Of a stretch of DNA of 59,032 nucleotides, positions 29,702-39,369 are shown one piece after another; position 1 is the first letter of the stretch, and each line of letters opens with the position of its first letter. The notes beneath the pieces were generated by a model, which did not search any database, had not been told where the DNA came from, and saw only the letters and a list, made by a program, of their open reading frames with translations. Both the position numbers and the translations under genes were made by a program. This DNA is from a virus. The stretch spans positions 1-59,032 of the IMG/VR virus record IMGVR_UViG_3300025767_000019; one strand, 5' to 3'.

Positions 29702-30619
29702 ATGGATACCTTTAACCCTAAATCAATACAAACCGAATACTACGGTGACATCTTTCGTTGGTGGATAGGTGTTGTAGTCAACAACAACGATCCTCTCCAA
29801 GCAGGCCGGGTGAGGGTAAGAATTTATGGTGTTCATACAGAAGATCTAAATTTGATTCCTGAAGAGTCGTTGCCATGGGCCATCCCAATTATACCGACTA
29901 CGGAGGATGGAGTATCAGGACTAGGAAGATCAAGCAAGCTCAAACCTGGTGCTATGGTTATGGGGTATTTTGCCGATGGTTCTCAATCTCAAATTCCGGT
30001 TGTTATGGGATCCATTCCTCGGTTTGCAGAACCCAGTCCAGGTCAGCTTGGTGAGGGCAGTCGGTATCCATCATCTAGTATTGTTCCTTCATTGAATGCT
30101 CCTCGTAACAAAAATACTAATGATGGAATGAGAGGAGCTCAGGGTCAAAGTTACTCTACAGCAAGTGCTGTGGGTAAAACAAATACGGAAAAGGCGTTTA
30201 ACTTTTTTGTGTCAACGGGGTTGTTCAACGCATCACAGTCAGCTGCTATATGCGGATGTTTAATTAAAGTATCAAATATGGATCCCAAGTTTAGCACATC
30301 GGATACTGGTAGCACTTCGTTTGGTATTGCAGGCTGGGGAGACAAGTTTTTTAGACTTGATGAACTAAAGGGGTTCTGTGCTGACCGCAACTTGAAGATA
30401 TTAGAGGTTGAATCTCAACTTCAATTTTTAATGTATGATTTTGCCGAAAGAATGCCACGTTGGTTTAAGTTCTCTAAATTTGTATCTGCACAAGATATTA
30501 GAAACGCAACAGCGGTGTTTTTAGATTATTATATTAGACCTACACCCAAAGGATCGATTGATTTCCTAAGCACGGTCAAGATATCCAAAGATGTTTACGA
30601 GACTTACAGCAAGGCATAA
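29702..30619 (+). CDS. 5: gp5-like hub protein: OB domain plus tail-lysozyme-like domain
   Basis: 305 residues. Residues 1-105: OB-fold of gp5/VgrG (WWIGVVVNNNDPLQAGRVRV then IYGV, LPWAIPI, LKPGAMVMGYFADG, IPVVMGSIP). Residues 160-300: helical domain (NTEKAFNFFVSTGLFNASQS, GFGIAGWG-like TSFGIAGWG, FAERMPRWF) with the layout of Phage_lysozyme2/tail lysozyme. The position where the family has the catalytic Glu (ESxxxP) reads VSNMDP (V190-P195), so lytic activity is doubtful. The needle (C-terminal beta-helix of T4 gp5) is absent here and appears in the gene at 32657. Confidence 0.72.
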   Translation: MDTFNPKSIQTEYYGDIFRWWIGVVVNNNDPLQAGRVRVRIYGVHTEDLNLIPEESLPWAIPIIPTTEDGVSGLGRSSKLKPGAMVMGYFADGSQSQIPVVMGSIPRFAEPSPGQLGEGSRYPSSSIVPSLNAPRNKNTNDGMRGAQGQSYSTASAVGKTNTEKAFNFFVSTGLFNASQSAAICGCLIKVSNMDPKFSTSDTGSTSFGIAGWGDKFFRLDELKGFCADRNLKILEVESQLQFLMYDFAERMPRWFKFSKFVSAQDIRNATAVFLDYYIRPTPKGSIDFLSTVKISKDVYETYSKA

Positions 30620-30621
30620 TT

Positions 30622-32637
30622 ATGGCAATTGATATCAGCACAATTAATAGTGAGTCTAACAGACTTAACAAAACAGGTCAGACAGCTCAGCTAGCGCAAA
30701 AGTCGGAAGCGGCAAAGGCGGCGTCCGATCTAAAGAACAAAGCGGTCATTGGTTCTCCAGGTAAAACGGTCAATGGTGTAAAGGCCCTGTCAGGGGGTAA
30801 TGATGCTGGCACAGGTGATCCTGTAAAAGCGGCAGAAGATCGGTATTATTATTACGTCGACATAGAGGAAGAAGCGTTCTATGATTATGGAAAAGATTCC
30901 CCAGAATATCTTGCCGCTCGTGCAAACACAGACCCATACTTAAAAGAATGGGAAAGACTGAAGGCGTTGCGGGCGGCTGGTAAGATCCCTCCTGCAGAGC
31001 CGGTCTCGGTGCCTGCCGAAGATTCAATTGTTGAGGTGACAGGGGATGTTCCGGGGTTAAAGGAAGATCTCCAACAGGAAGTGCCCGCTCAAGAAGCAAG
31101 TAGTCTCAATGCTATTATAGGGTATTCGGATGATAATGCCCAAGCCCAAAATGCCGCTGTTCGCACAGGTAAGCTAAAGAAAACAATTAGTAGTGGCAGT
31201 CCTCAAGCCATTGCAAAGGCGTTGACGCAGGCCACTGGCAAAGCAGCTTCTACTTTTAAAGAGGCGCTAAGAGGTATAGCGCCCGCTGGAAGCGAGTCAG
31301 CGATTGACACTGTTGATGTGGCAAACGACAAGGGAATTGCTACTGCAAGTGAAGTAGCTACCGCCACTAAGAATATTCTAGACGATTTTACTGCAGCAGT
31401 GGATGATATTGTCGGAGACTTGTTTGGTAACCTGACTCTTAAAAATGATACCACATTTGGAGACACGTTTAAAAAGTTTGTTAATTTTGCTGATCCTGCA
31501 GTCAGTGAAAAGTTGTCTATTAACGATCTGTTCAGAGATCTCTCTAATAACAAACAGGGAGATATTGTAGATAAACTAGTTAGCTTTGGCGGCAAGGCGG
31601 CAAGTGAGATTGAAGGGACTATTAGAGGGTTGTCTATGAACCCAAATAGAGTAATAGGATCTGATACAATAGCAGCTGTAGGCGAAAAAACTATTCCATG
31701 CTATATTATTGGATCTAATGATAACACATGGGATGGAGCTGAAACGCCCACAACAGCTCCAACTGTGCCTGAGGCGTCATCAACGCCTGGTCCACTGACG
31801 TCAGGTCAAGCATTCTCTAAAGCACTGGATGCAATTGTCAAAAAATCTTTGCTTACTCCAGGGACAAATGCATGGCTTGAAGCAGAATATGAAAGGGCCA
31901 AGTGGGAGGCAGAGTATCAGCGATTGCTAGACCTGGAGAGCAAAGGAGTCACACCCGCAGCTGTCACACCAAGTGTTACACCCAAAGCCGCTCCTGTTAC
32001 TCGATCAATTGCCACAAACAATTCTCAGTTTACATTTGTTAACTCAAGAGAAGAAATGGATGCAGAGTTTGCTTCTGTAACCCGGGACATTACAGAAGTT
32101 GTGGTACACTGGACAGGAACGTACAACAATCAAGACATTGGTTCCGAAGAGGTTCATCAGTGGCACAAGCAGCGTGGGTGGAGTGGTATTGGATATCATT
32201 TTATTATTAGACGTGATGGTAGACTGCAACGCGGCCGTCCTCTAAACAAGACGGGTGCTCATGCAGGGGCCAACGGACACAATAAGTACTCAGTTGGTAT
32301 TTCATTTGCTGCTGGCTATAATTGTCCGTCTGGCACAAAGAACGCCAATAAGTTTATCAGCGCCGACTCAATCACAGCCGAGCAAATGAAAACCTTTGAT
32401 ATGTTTATGGGAGCATTTTACGATGAGTTTCCTGGTGGGCAGGCGTACGGACACGTTGATACAGACAACAAAGGTAAGATTGATCCTGGATTTGATGTAC
32501 AAGACTATGTACAGGCTAAGTTTAACAAATACAATGTAAATGAAGACGGACAACAACAACCGCTATCACCCAAACAACTTGCGCAAGCAAGACCTGCAAC
32601 AGTTCTTGCAGCAACATCTCCTAGACCAGCTACCTAA
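30622..32637 (+). CDS. virion-associated protein with C-terminal amidase (PGRP/Amidase_2) domain
   Basis: 671 residues. The first 480 are Ala/Lys/Asp-rich, helical, with Pro/Thr/Ala-rich linkers (APAEPVSVPAEDS, TPAAVTPSVTPKAAPV) and some tube-like CYIIGSNDNTWDG. The C-terminal 160 residues are an N-acetylmuramoyl-L-alanine amidase: VVVHWTGTY (His about 495), KTGAHAGANG (His about 546), YGHVDTDNKGKIDPGFD (His about 610, Asp about 618), a complete H-H-D zinc set as in AmpD. It most likely cuts peptidoglycan when the tail enters. Placed between the two gp5-module genes. Confidence 0.78.
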   Translation: MAIDISTINSESNRLNKTGQTAQLAQKSEAAKAASDLKNKAVIGSPGKTVNGVKALSGGNDAGTGDPVKAAEDRYYYYVDIEEEAFYDYGKDSPEYLAARANTDPYLKEWERLKALRAAGKIPPAEPVSVPAEDSIVEVTGDVPGLKEDLQQEVPAQEASSLNAIIGYSDDNAQAQNAAVRTGKLKKTISSGSPQAIAKALTQATGKAASTFKEALRGIAPAGSESAIDTVDVANDKGIATASEVATATKNILDDFTAAVDDIVGDLFGNLTLKNDTTFGDTFKKFVNFADPAVSEKLSINDLFRDLSNNKQGDIVDKLVSFGGKAASEIEGTIRGLSMNPNRVIGSDTIAAVGEKTIPCYIIGSNDNTWDGAETPTTAPTVPEASSTPGPLTSGQAFSKALDAIVKKSLLTPGTNAWLEAEYERAKWEAEYQRLLDLESKGVTPAAVTPSVTPKAAPVTRSIATNNSQFTFVNSREEMDAEFASVTRDITEVVVHWTGTYNNQDIGSEEVHQWHKQRGWSGIGYHFIIRRDGRLQRGRPLNKTGAHAGANGHNKYSVGISFAAGYNCPSGTKNANKFISADSITAEQMKTFDMFMGAFYDEFPGGQAYGHVDTDNKGKIDPGFDVQDYVQAKFNKYNVNEDGQQQPLSPKQLAQARPATVLAATSPRPAT

Positions 32638-32656
32638 TATAATACAAGGGACATAG

Positions 32657-34978
32657 ATGACTTCAGTAAATGATGATCTAAAAGATCGGGCCAATAACCT
32701 AGGGAAGGGTCGTACCCTTACAGATGGCGTTACCCAAACAGCATTTGGCGATCCAACGGGTGAGCATCCTAGATTCGAATACCAACATTCGTCGTCCGTC
32801 AACATTGGTGCTCGTACGGGTAAGATGCACAAGCTGTCATTTGGCGGTGCGGTATCAGGGTTGCCGGCAAGTGCTACAGGTGCACTCGGAAACCAGTATC
32901 CTCTCAATGATGTTCGTGAAACTGTATCAGGACATGTGTTAGAATTTAACGATACTCCTGGCGGTGAGCGTATACTCATTAGACACAATAGCGGTTCTGG
33001 TGTAGAGATGAGACCAGACGGCACAATTGTTGTTAGTGCATTGGGCAATAAAATTGAAGTGTGTGGAGGAGACAATACAGTAATTGTAGAAGGCGATGCA
33101 AAGCTCGTATACAAAGGTAACCTCTCACTTGATGTAACAGGCGATCTCAATATTAACTGTATGAATTATAATGTTAATGCCCGTGGTGATAAGAAAGAGG
33201 ATGTTGCTGGCTCATCGCGCAGCACAGTGTTTGGTAACTACGGCATGAAGATATCTGGCAATAAGACAGAGACCGTTGCTCAAACAGTAACCCACACATA
33301 CTTGGGCAAGACTAGTCAAATCATTAAGGGTGGATACCTCACATCAGTTCAGGGCAAGTATGAAATGTCAGCTAGCGATTGTGTGTGTACAACATCTGAG
33401 AAAGAAGTAATTATATCGACCCCCAACCTTAACATGGCAGCAACAAGTCTGTCAGTGTTTGGAGCTACTGGCACTATTGGCGGGGAAAATATTATTCACT
33501 ATGGCAAGAACTATTATGGTGTGTCAGCTACAATGAGTGAAGGAGTTACGGCTCCTACATTCCATGGCGACCTGGATGGTACAGCCCTATTAGCAATTGA
33601 TGCCGACACAGCTCATTCTCAGAGTTACGGCGACTTCCACGGCGATGTAGGAACTTCACCTGGATACTCGATTACAAATACAGCAACCAATACTGATGAG
33701 ACTGCGCAACCTACTGCAGGACTTCTTACTACATATCTGACAAAGAGCTCAAAGGGTGTAAAGCAGGTGTTAATTGACGCCGGCGACTTTATTAAGAATG
33801 CGCTGCAAACAAAGAAAGCGCCGACCCCTAAAGAAGCTACTGCAGTAGTTAGAGCCAAACTCAGAGATCCTGTTAACCTTGCTAACCCAGACTTTACCGC
33901 AGCCGCTATTGGAGACGGACTACTCAGTCCTAACTTTACAAAGCAGGCGCCTCCTAATGGGTTTGGACGTATTCGAGCACCCGAGCCCGGATGCGAGAGA
34001 GGTACTGTTCAGGCAGGAAACACTGATAAGGCTGGTGCAAACAAGACGTTTAGAAGACAAGAAGAGTTTCAGAGAAGGGGGCGGACTCTGCTTCCCGATC
34101 CTCTATACAATGTCGATTTCAAATCTGAAATTACAATGAATACCAAACTGGCTCCAGGCATTACTATGGCCAAGTTTATTGGTACAAAAACAGCTGGTGA
34201 CTTTAAGAGTGTTAATCGTATCGACAAGTTAAATATTGCGCGCAATTACTATCTACACTCTCAGATTCTAAAGTTTGTAATGACTAGACCTGGTCAACAG
34301 CCATCTCAGTTTGCCGACTTCAGAGTTGAGGTCGCTGAGGCCTTCTACACTCCTGATCGGTATGGCGTACCTGTTGCCGGAAATCTTTTGCGGCCAGAAG
34401 TGGTCACAGAAGATAGTCTGTTGGGAAAACGGGGTAAGGGTCTAGTAGTTGTATATGAGGTAATTAATGAAAAAGGTGAACTTGATCCAGATGCCACATT
34501 TGATATTGCTTCTTACCTGAAGGATAAGTGCGGTCACCTGTTTGAAAAAATGACCCTTGACTATGACGAGTATGAGCCTGATGGGAGTCTCAATGTGCAG
34601 TTAATTATTGAGATTAAGCAACTCGAGAAAGACTACGCTGTTAACTCAAGTGGTTTGGTAGAGACTCTTTATAACGGCAAGCTACAAGGAAAGAACTCCT
34701 TAATTGAAATTGTTGCAGATGTAACTGAAACACCCCCTGTTGTGCCAGAAGTCCCTGAAGTTGTTGCGCCAGCCGAACCCCCTCCTCCTGCTGAGCCTGC
34801 ATTGACAAAAGAGCAAAAAATTGCAAACGCTAAGGCTGTTCTGGACGCCGCCATGGCTGCCCGTAATGCAGCCGTACCGGGCTTTAAGGATGGGACTGTT
34901 TCGGGGGATGAGTGGGCAAAATTAAATGATGCTGCTGGTGAGGCATCTATTCAGTATGACCTCGCAAAGAGATCATAA
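32657..34978 (+). CDS. gp5 C-terminal-like spike (beta-helix needle) protein
   Basis: 773 residues. Residues about 95-300: LEFNDTPGGERILIRHNSGS, GVEMRPDGTIVVSALGNKIEVCGGDNTVIVEGDAKLVYKGNLSLDVTGDLNI..., short repeats of about 8-10 residues that form a triangular beta-helix as in gp5C/VgrG. The rest includes a large domain (380-660) unknown to me and a Pro/Ala-rich C-terminal linker with a helix. So the cell-puncturing needle is encoded apart from the OB-lysozyme part. CGGD and CVCTTSEKEV contain cysteines. ATG follows with GGGACATAG; a late promoter lies beyond its end. Confidence 0.72.
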   Translation: MTSVNDDLKDRANNLGKGRTLTDGVTQTAFGDPTGEHPRFEYQHSSSVNIGARTGKMHKLSFGGAVSGLPASATGALGNQYPLNDVRETVSGHVLEFNDTPGGERILIRHNSGSGVEMRPDGTIVVSALGNKIEVCGGDNTVIVEGDAKLVYKGNLSLDVTGDLNINCMNYNVNARGDKKEDVAGSSRSTVFGNYGMKISGNKTETVAQTVTHTYLGKTSQIIKGGYLTSVQGKYEMSASDCVCTTSEKEVIISTPNLNMAATSLSVFGATGTIGGENIIHYGKNYYGVSATMSEGVTAPTFHGDLDGTALLAIDADTAHSQSYGDFHGDVGTSPGYSITNTATNTDETAQPTAGLLTTYLTKSSKGVKQVLIDAGDFIKNALQTKKAPTPKEATAVVRAKLRDPVNLANPDFTAAAIGDGLLSPNFTKQAPPNGFGRIRAPEPGCERGTVQAGNTDKAGANKTFRRQEEFQRRGRTLLPDPLYNVDFKSEITMNTKLAPGITMAKFIGTKTAGDFKSVNRIDKLNIARNYYLHSQILKFVMTRPGQQPSQFADFRVEVAEAFYTPDRYGVPVAGNLLRPEVVTEDSLLGKRGKGLVVVYEVINEKGELDPDATFDIASYLKDKCGHLFEKMTLDYDEYEPDGSLNVQLIIEIKQLEKDYAVNSSGLVETLYNGKLQGKNSLIEIVADVTETPPVVPEVPEVVAPAEPPPPAEPALTKEQKIANAKAVLDAAMAARNAAVPGFKDGTVSGDEWAKLNDAAGEASIQYDLAKRS

Positions 34979-34983
34979 ACCCA

Positions 34984-34991
34984 TATAAATA
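34984..34991 (+). promoter_or_regulatory. late promoter TATAAATA for gp25-gp6
   Basis: Perfect late consensus directly after the spike gene stop, 25 nt before ATG 35017 with AAGGAT as ribosome site. Confidence 0.82.
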
Positions 34992-35016
34992 ATACACAGT
35001 AACATAAGGATTTCCG

Positions 35017-35466
35017 ATGGCCACCTCTCGCGCCCTATCTATCGAGGATAAACAACTTGGCACAGTATCGCTGGTAACATCTGCCGATCGGGCTTATAAG
35101 GATATTGACTTGACTTTTGAGCGCAAGGGTGGTACTAACGATATCTACAAGAAGACAGATGCGGCTGCTGTAAAGCAAGCTGTTAAAAATCTTATTTCAA
35201 CTAACCACTTTGAAAAACCATTTGTTCCGAACTATGGTGGAAACATACGAGCTCTTTTATTTGAGCTAGCTGATGACAACTCTTCTGTAGAGATTGAACG
35301 GAACATCCGCAATTCAATTTACCAATATGAGCCTAGAGCCGAAGTGCTGGGGGTTGACTGTGTAGTTGAGCCCGACAGGAACAATGTAAGAGTGACATTG
35401 ACATTTAGAGTGGTTAGCACGCAACAGCTCATCACCTTCACAACAGTTGTAAACAGGTTAAGATAA
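35017..35466 (+). CDS. 25: baseplate wedge protein gp25
   Basis: 149 residues, slightly longer than T4 gp25 (132). YKDIDLTFERKGGTNDIYKK, AVKQAVKNLISTNHFEKPFVPNYGGNIRALLFEL and IRNSIYQYEPRAEVLGVDCVVE are the gp25 (GPW/gp25, EPR motif) signature; the YEPR motif binds the core of gp6 and starts sheath polymerisation. It begins the wedge operon after a late promoter and precedes gp6 by 1 nt. Confidence 0.94.
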   Translation: MATSRALSIEDKQLGTVSLVTSADRAYKDIDLTFERKGGTNDIYKKTDAAAVKQAVKNLISTNHFEKPFVPNYGGNIRALLFELADDNSSVEIERNIRNSIYQYEPRAEVLGVDCVVEPDRNNVRVTLTFRVVSTQQLITFTTVVNRLR

Positions 35467-35467
35467 T

Positions 35468-37297
35468 ATGGCAACTACTATTAAATCCACCGCATTAGAT
35501 TTTGAGTCTATAAAGAACAATCTAAAAACATTTCTCCAGGCTAAGCCTGAGTTTGAAGATTATAATTTTGAGGCGTCTGGTCTATCCAACTTGTTGGATG
35601 TCTTGGCGTACAACACACACTATAATGGTCTAATTGCTAACTTTGCACTCAACGAATCTTATTTGTCAACTGCGCAACTAAGAAGTTCATTGGTATCGTT
35701 GGCAGAGGGCATTGGATACATTCCCAAATCAAAAACTTCTTCACGCGCTGTAGTCAATCTTTCTATTAACACTGGGGATTTGGCTGGTCGTCCATCTTCT
35801 ATTAGTTTACCTGCTGGAACAACTCTTACATCTACGGTAGGGGATACAACATACACATACCAGACCGACCAAGCAATTACTGCTACCGAACAGGGTGGGG
35901 GTTTCTATGAATTTAAAAACCTTTCAGGATCATCTAATATTACTATCTATGAAGGGGTTGCGAAGACCAAGACTTTCTTTGTAGGATCCGATGCAGCAAA
36001 CACCATTTATATTATTCCGGATAATAACCTAGATCTTGAAACAGCAGTCATTAAAGTATATGATACAGCCACAAGTACATCATTTGTGACATATAATAGT
36101 CTTGTAAACGCGACTATTATTAATGAAAATTCTACGTTGTATATTCTCAAAGAATCCGCTAATGGATATTTTGAACTGGCGTTTAGTGATGGTACAACTT
36201 TGGGCAAGACTCCTCAAGCTGGCAACAAGGTGGTCGTTGAGTATCTTTCAGTGTCTGGTGTTGATGCTAATAGGGCTCAGGTATTTAAAGCGACTAACCG
36301 AGTGCTTGTCACAGAGGGTAACACATACAACCTCAACGTCACTACAATCTCTGACTCTGTTGGAGGATCCGAAAAAGAGGCAATTGAATCTATTCGCAAG
36401 AATGCACCATTCCAATACGCTACTCAAAACCGTATGGTTACAGCTGCTGATTACTCAGCTTTGGTATTGCGCAACTTCCCTAGCATCATCAAAGACATTA
36501 AGTCTTGGGGCGGTGAAGATGCTTTAAAACCTCAGTACGGGGTTATTTTCATGTCAATTGTATTCAACGATGATATTGCTCTAGAGCAACAGTTGAGTGT
36601 CAAGCAACAAGTGTTGGATCTAGCTGAGCAGCTCGCTGTAATTTCTTTTGAGTTGGAATTTGATGACCCAATTACTACATGGATTGAGACAGGGGTATTC
36701 TTCCAATTCAATCCTAGATTGACTAGCCAAAGCGTCAATAGTGCAAGAGATCAAATTGCATCTGTCGTTACTAATTACTTCGAAGAGTACACCGGTAAGT
36801 TTGATCGAGCGTTCCGCCGATCCAATTTACTGACTCTTGTAGATGAGGTTAACCCAGCCGTACTATCAAGCAGAGCTGAGGTTAAGATGCAACAAAGGGT
36901 CACACCGTTGTTGGACGCGCCGAACGACTTTGCCCTTCGCTTTCCTGTATCTATTGCTAGTCCTGATGACGATGAGTACATGATTGTGTCATCACCGTTC
37001 CAATATAACGGAAGAGTGTGTAACATTCGCAATAGATTGAGTAGCTCTACACTTCAGGTAATTGCTTTATCCGACTTGACAGTGGTAGTTGATAACATTG
37101 GATCGTATAATGCAGCAGCTGGAACACTCAACCTCGTCGGTTTTGAACCAGCTGAGGTCTTGGGCGGGTTCAACTATGTCAAGCTGTCTGCAACCCCTGC
37201 AAATCAAAGTGCTATTGCTCCAACACGGAATGATGTTATTATCCACGATGTTGATGCATCATACATAAGACCTGTAACAGTAGCAGCGGCGTACTAA
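35468..37297 (+). CDS. 6: baseplate wedge protein gp6
   Basis: 609 residues (T4 gp6: 660). FLQAKPEFEDYNFEASGLSNLLDVLAYNTHYNGLIANFALNES is the gp6/BaseplateJ N-terminus; NAPFQYATQNRMVTAADYSALV and SIIKDIKSWGGEDA, then ELEFDDPI and the EVN-S-AEVK region are the BaseplateJ-like core. gp6 dimers form the inner iris of the baseplate and contact gp25, gp53 and gp7. ATG 2 nt after gp25 stop. Confidence 0.92.
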   Translation: MATTIKSTALDFESIKNNLKTFLQAKPEFEDYNFEASGLSNLLDVLAYNTHYNGLIANFALNESYLSTAQLRSSLVSLAEGIGYIPKSKTSSRAVVNLSINTGDLAGRPSSISLPAGTTLTSTVGDTTYTYQTDQAITATEQGGGFYEFKNLSGSSNITIYEGVAKTKTFFVGSDAANTIYIIPDNNLDLETAVIKVYDTATSTSFVTYNSLVNATIINENSTLYILKESANGYFELAFSDGTTLGKTPQAGNKVVVEYLSVSGVDANRAQVFKATNRVLVTEGNTYNLNVTTISDSVGGSEKEAIESIRKNAPFQYATQNRMVTAADYSALVLRNFPSIIKDIKSWGGEDALKPQYGVIFMSIVFNDDIALEQQLSVKQQVLDLAEQLAVISFELEFDDPITTWIETGVFFQFNPRLTSQSVNSARDQIASVVTNYFEEYTGKFDRAFRRSNLLTLVDEVNPAVLSSRAEVKMQQRVTPLLDAPNDFALRFPVSIASPDDDEYMIVSSPFQYNGRVCNIRNRLSSSTLQVIALSDLTVVVDNIGSYNAAAGTLNLVGFEPAEVLGGFNYVKLSATPANQSAIAPTRNDVIIHDVDASYIRPVTVAAAY

Positions 37298-37298
37298 T

Positions 37299-38336
37299 AT
37301 GTATACGAGTCCAGATAAGACCCTCGAGGATGATGGCAGAAGAGAGTTATCTTTTGTTGATTACCACCGCATCAAGGAAACTCTTCCTGAGTTTTTTATT
37401 GAGGCCTATCCAAAATTTATTGAATTCTTAGAAGCATACTATGAGTACGAGCATGGAGGCAGTGCGCCTTCGCGTTTGATACATGACATCTTAAAAGCTA
37501 AAGATATTTCAGCTGCTGATACCGAGTTGTTGACTTACATAGAAGATGAGTTGCTGTTAGGTGAACAGCACTTCGAAGGATTTAAAGATAAGAGAGCTGC
37601 AGCTAAAGTATCTAGCACAATGTATCAGTCAAAGGGCACTTTGTTCTCGATGCAGCAGTTCTTTAGAATGTTTTATGGATTAAATCCAGACATTACCTAT
37701 CCCAAAAAGTTTATATTCGAGGTAGGTTCAACTAAATCTGTTATTGGACCAGAGGGTGATAAGTTTATTTTAAATAATACTCTATATCAGAAATACTCAG
37801 TCTTAATCAAAATTGGTATACCACTTAGTGTCTGGAGAGATACCTTTAAGCTATTTGTACATCCAGCTGGGATGTATCTCGGATCCGAAATCCAAATGGT
37901 TGGAGATGGAAACCTCGATGTGTTTGCACCAGATGTCATCCCAGCAGTATTTGGAGGACTTGCAGTACACAGCGTTGCTTCTCTTGCGCCTCAAGCGTTG
38001 CCCGAAATATCCGGTTTGGCTCAAGCTCGTTCCGGTAAAGAATTCTTATCTCCAGAGGACGATTTGACTGATAGTGATTACACATCTAATATTGTAACAA
38101 GAGTGAGGGTATCAAAGAATTACAACTACGACACCCTCACTATTGATCAATTTGATTTGATCTATGATACAATTAATGAGGCTGGTGGTCTCAACTCTCC
38201 CACATTTGATGAGGATTCAGCAGTTGGCGATATCCGAGTTCCACGCTTCTCAGAAACAATTGACACAATGGACGAAGAAAAAATTGGCGTGTATGATCCA
38301 ACAGATACTTCAAATGAAGTGGGATTAGCGACATAA
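37299..38336 (+). CDS. baseplate wedge/structural protein in gp7 position
   Basis: 345 residues. LPEFFIEAYPKFIEFLEAYYEYEH near the N-terminus, DISAADTELLTYIEDELL, RAAAKVSSTMYQSKGTLFSMQQFFRMFYGLNPDI and later KFILNNTLYQKYSVLIKI form a family seen in marine T4-like phages next to gp6. It takes the place of T4 gp7 but is one third its length, and I see no gp7 similarity. The KGT-S-FFR-MYG motif is the anchor. Most likely a wedge component. Confidence 0.65.
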   Translation: MYTSPDKTLEDDGRRELSFVDYHRIKETLPEFFIEAYPKFIEFLEAYYEYEHGGSAPSRLIHDILKAKDISAADTELLTYIEDELLLGEQHFEGFKDKRAAAKVSSTMYQSKGTLFSMQQFFRMFYGLNPDITYPKKFIFEVGSTKSVIGPEGDKFILNNTLYQKYSVLIKIGIPLSVWRDTFKLFVHPAGMYLGSEIQMVGDGNLDVFAPDVIPAVFGGLAVHSVASLAPQALPEISGLAQARSGKEFLSPEDDLTDSDYTSNIVTRVRVSKNYNYDTLTIDQFDLIYDTINEAGGLNSPTFDEDSAVGDIRVPRFSETIDTMDEEKIGVYDPTDTSNEVGLAT

Positions 38337-38339
38337 ATA
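38332..38339 (+). promoter_or_regulatory. late promoter variant CATAAATA
   Basis: CATAAATAC, one mismatch from the late consensus, overlapping the preceding stop codon and 28 nt before ATG 38368. Confidence 0.6.
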
Positions 38340-38367
38340 CTAATGATAACTTATAACGGGCTATAAA

Positions 38368-39357
38368 ATGGCAAGACAAAATCTTAATCTAGGATCTTTA
38401 GCAAATGATGGTACAGGTGATACGCTACGTGCTGCTGGCCAAAAGATCAACCAAAACTTTGCTGAGTTGTATAAAACTCTCAGTGGTGATTCAGGTCAGG
38501 TAGCGACAGGGGTTAGCTTGACTAACACCGGTGTTGCTTTTGAGGGAACATCGATCAATGGTACTAAGACAACACTGACCGTAACCAATCCCACGGCTGC
38601 AAGAACTGTCACCATTCCTGATGTGACAGGAAACGTAGTGGTGGATGTGGCTACTCAAACCCTTACAAACAAAACGCTCACCTCTCCGTCTATTGCACTA
38701 CCCTCTATCAAGGACGACGATAGTTCTCATAGTTATAACATCATACCTGGTTCACTAACCAGCAATGTTAACCTTAACATTCCCTCTCTGAGTGATAGCG
38801 ACACATTTGTAACGCTGGGCAGTACACAGATTCTAACGAATAAAACGTTAACAGATGCTGTTCTTAGCGCACCAAGTATTCAAACATCTATTGAAGATGC
38901 TAATGGCAATGAGTTAATCAAGGTTGTCGCCACTAGCAGCGCTGTAAACGAATTTACAATTGCCAACAGCGCAACAGGGTCTAGTCCTGCCCTATCTGTT
39001 ACAGGAACAGATTTAGATGTAAATATGGCATTAACTGCCAAGGGTACCGGATCAGTACAGATTAGTAAAGTGTCTCTTACTCCTAGTGCGGCAATGACCT
39101 TGCCTGGTGCGGCATCGGCATCGGCATCGTATGTTATTGCTAACAGGGCAACGGCGCTGGCAATCTCACTAGCTGATGGCACTACTGCTGGTGAGGTGAA
39201 GGTGTTTACAAACAAAGGAGCAGGCGTTGCAACAATTACGCCAGCAAACTTTGCGCAAGGTACCACAGTTGCATTGGACCAATATGATGCAGCAACCTTG
39301 GTGTGGGATGGAATTAATTGGTATGTGTCCGGTCATTACGGCGCAACAGTAGCTTAA
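38368..39357 (+). CDS. baseplate/fibre structural protein (RQNLNLGSLANDGTGDTLR type)
   Basis: 329 residues. The N-terminus ARQNLNLGSLANDGTGDTLR followed by AAGQKINQNFAELYKTL is a module of T4-like phage fibre or wedge proteins (an attachment helix and GDTLR motif). Afterwards beta-rich repeats: NKTLTSPSIALPSI, NKTLTDAVLSAPSI, and a C-terminal globular domain ending WDGINWYVSGHYGATVA. Repeats with 'LTNKTLT' are typical of trimeric fibre shafts. Likely a short fibre or wedge extension. Confidence 0.7.
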   Translation: MARQNLNLGSLANDGTGDTLRAAGQKINQNFAELYKTLSGDSGQVATGVSLTNTGVAFEGTSINGTKTTLTVTNPTAARTVTIPDVTGNVVVDVATQTLTNKTLTSPSIALPSIKDDDSSHSYNIIPGSLTSNVNLNIPSLSDSDTFVTLGSTQILTNKTLTDAVLSAPSIQTSIEDANGNELIKVVATSSAVNEFTIANSATGSSPALSVTGTDLDVNMALTAKGTGSVQISKVSLTPSAAMTLPGAASASASYVIANRATALAISLADGTTAGEVKVFTNKGAGVATITPANFAQGTTVALDQYDAATLVWDGINWYVSGHYGATVA

Positions 39358-39369
39358 CAGGAAATAAAA

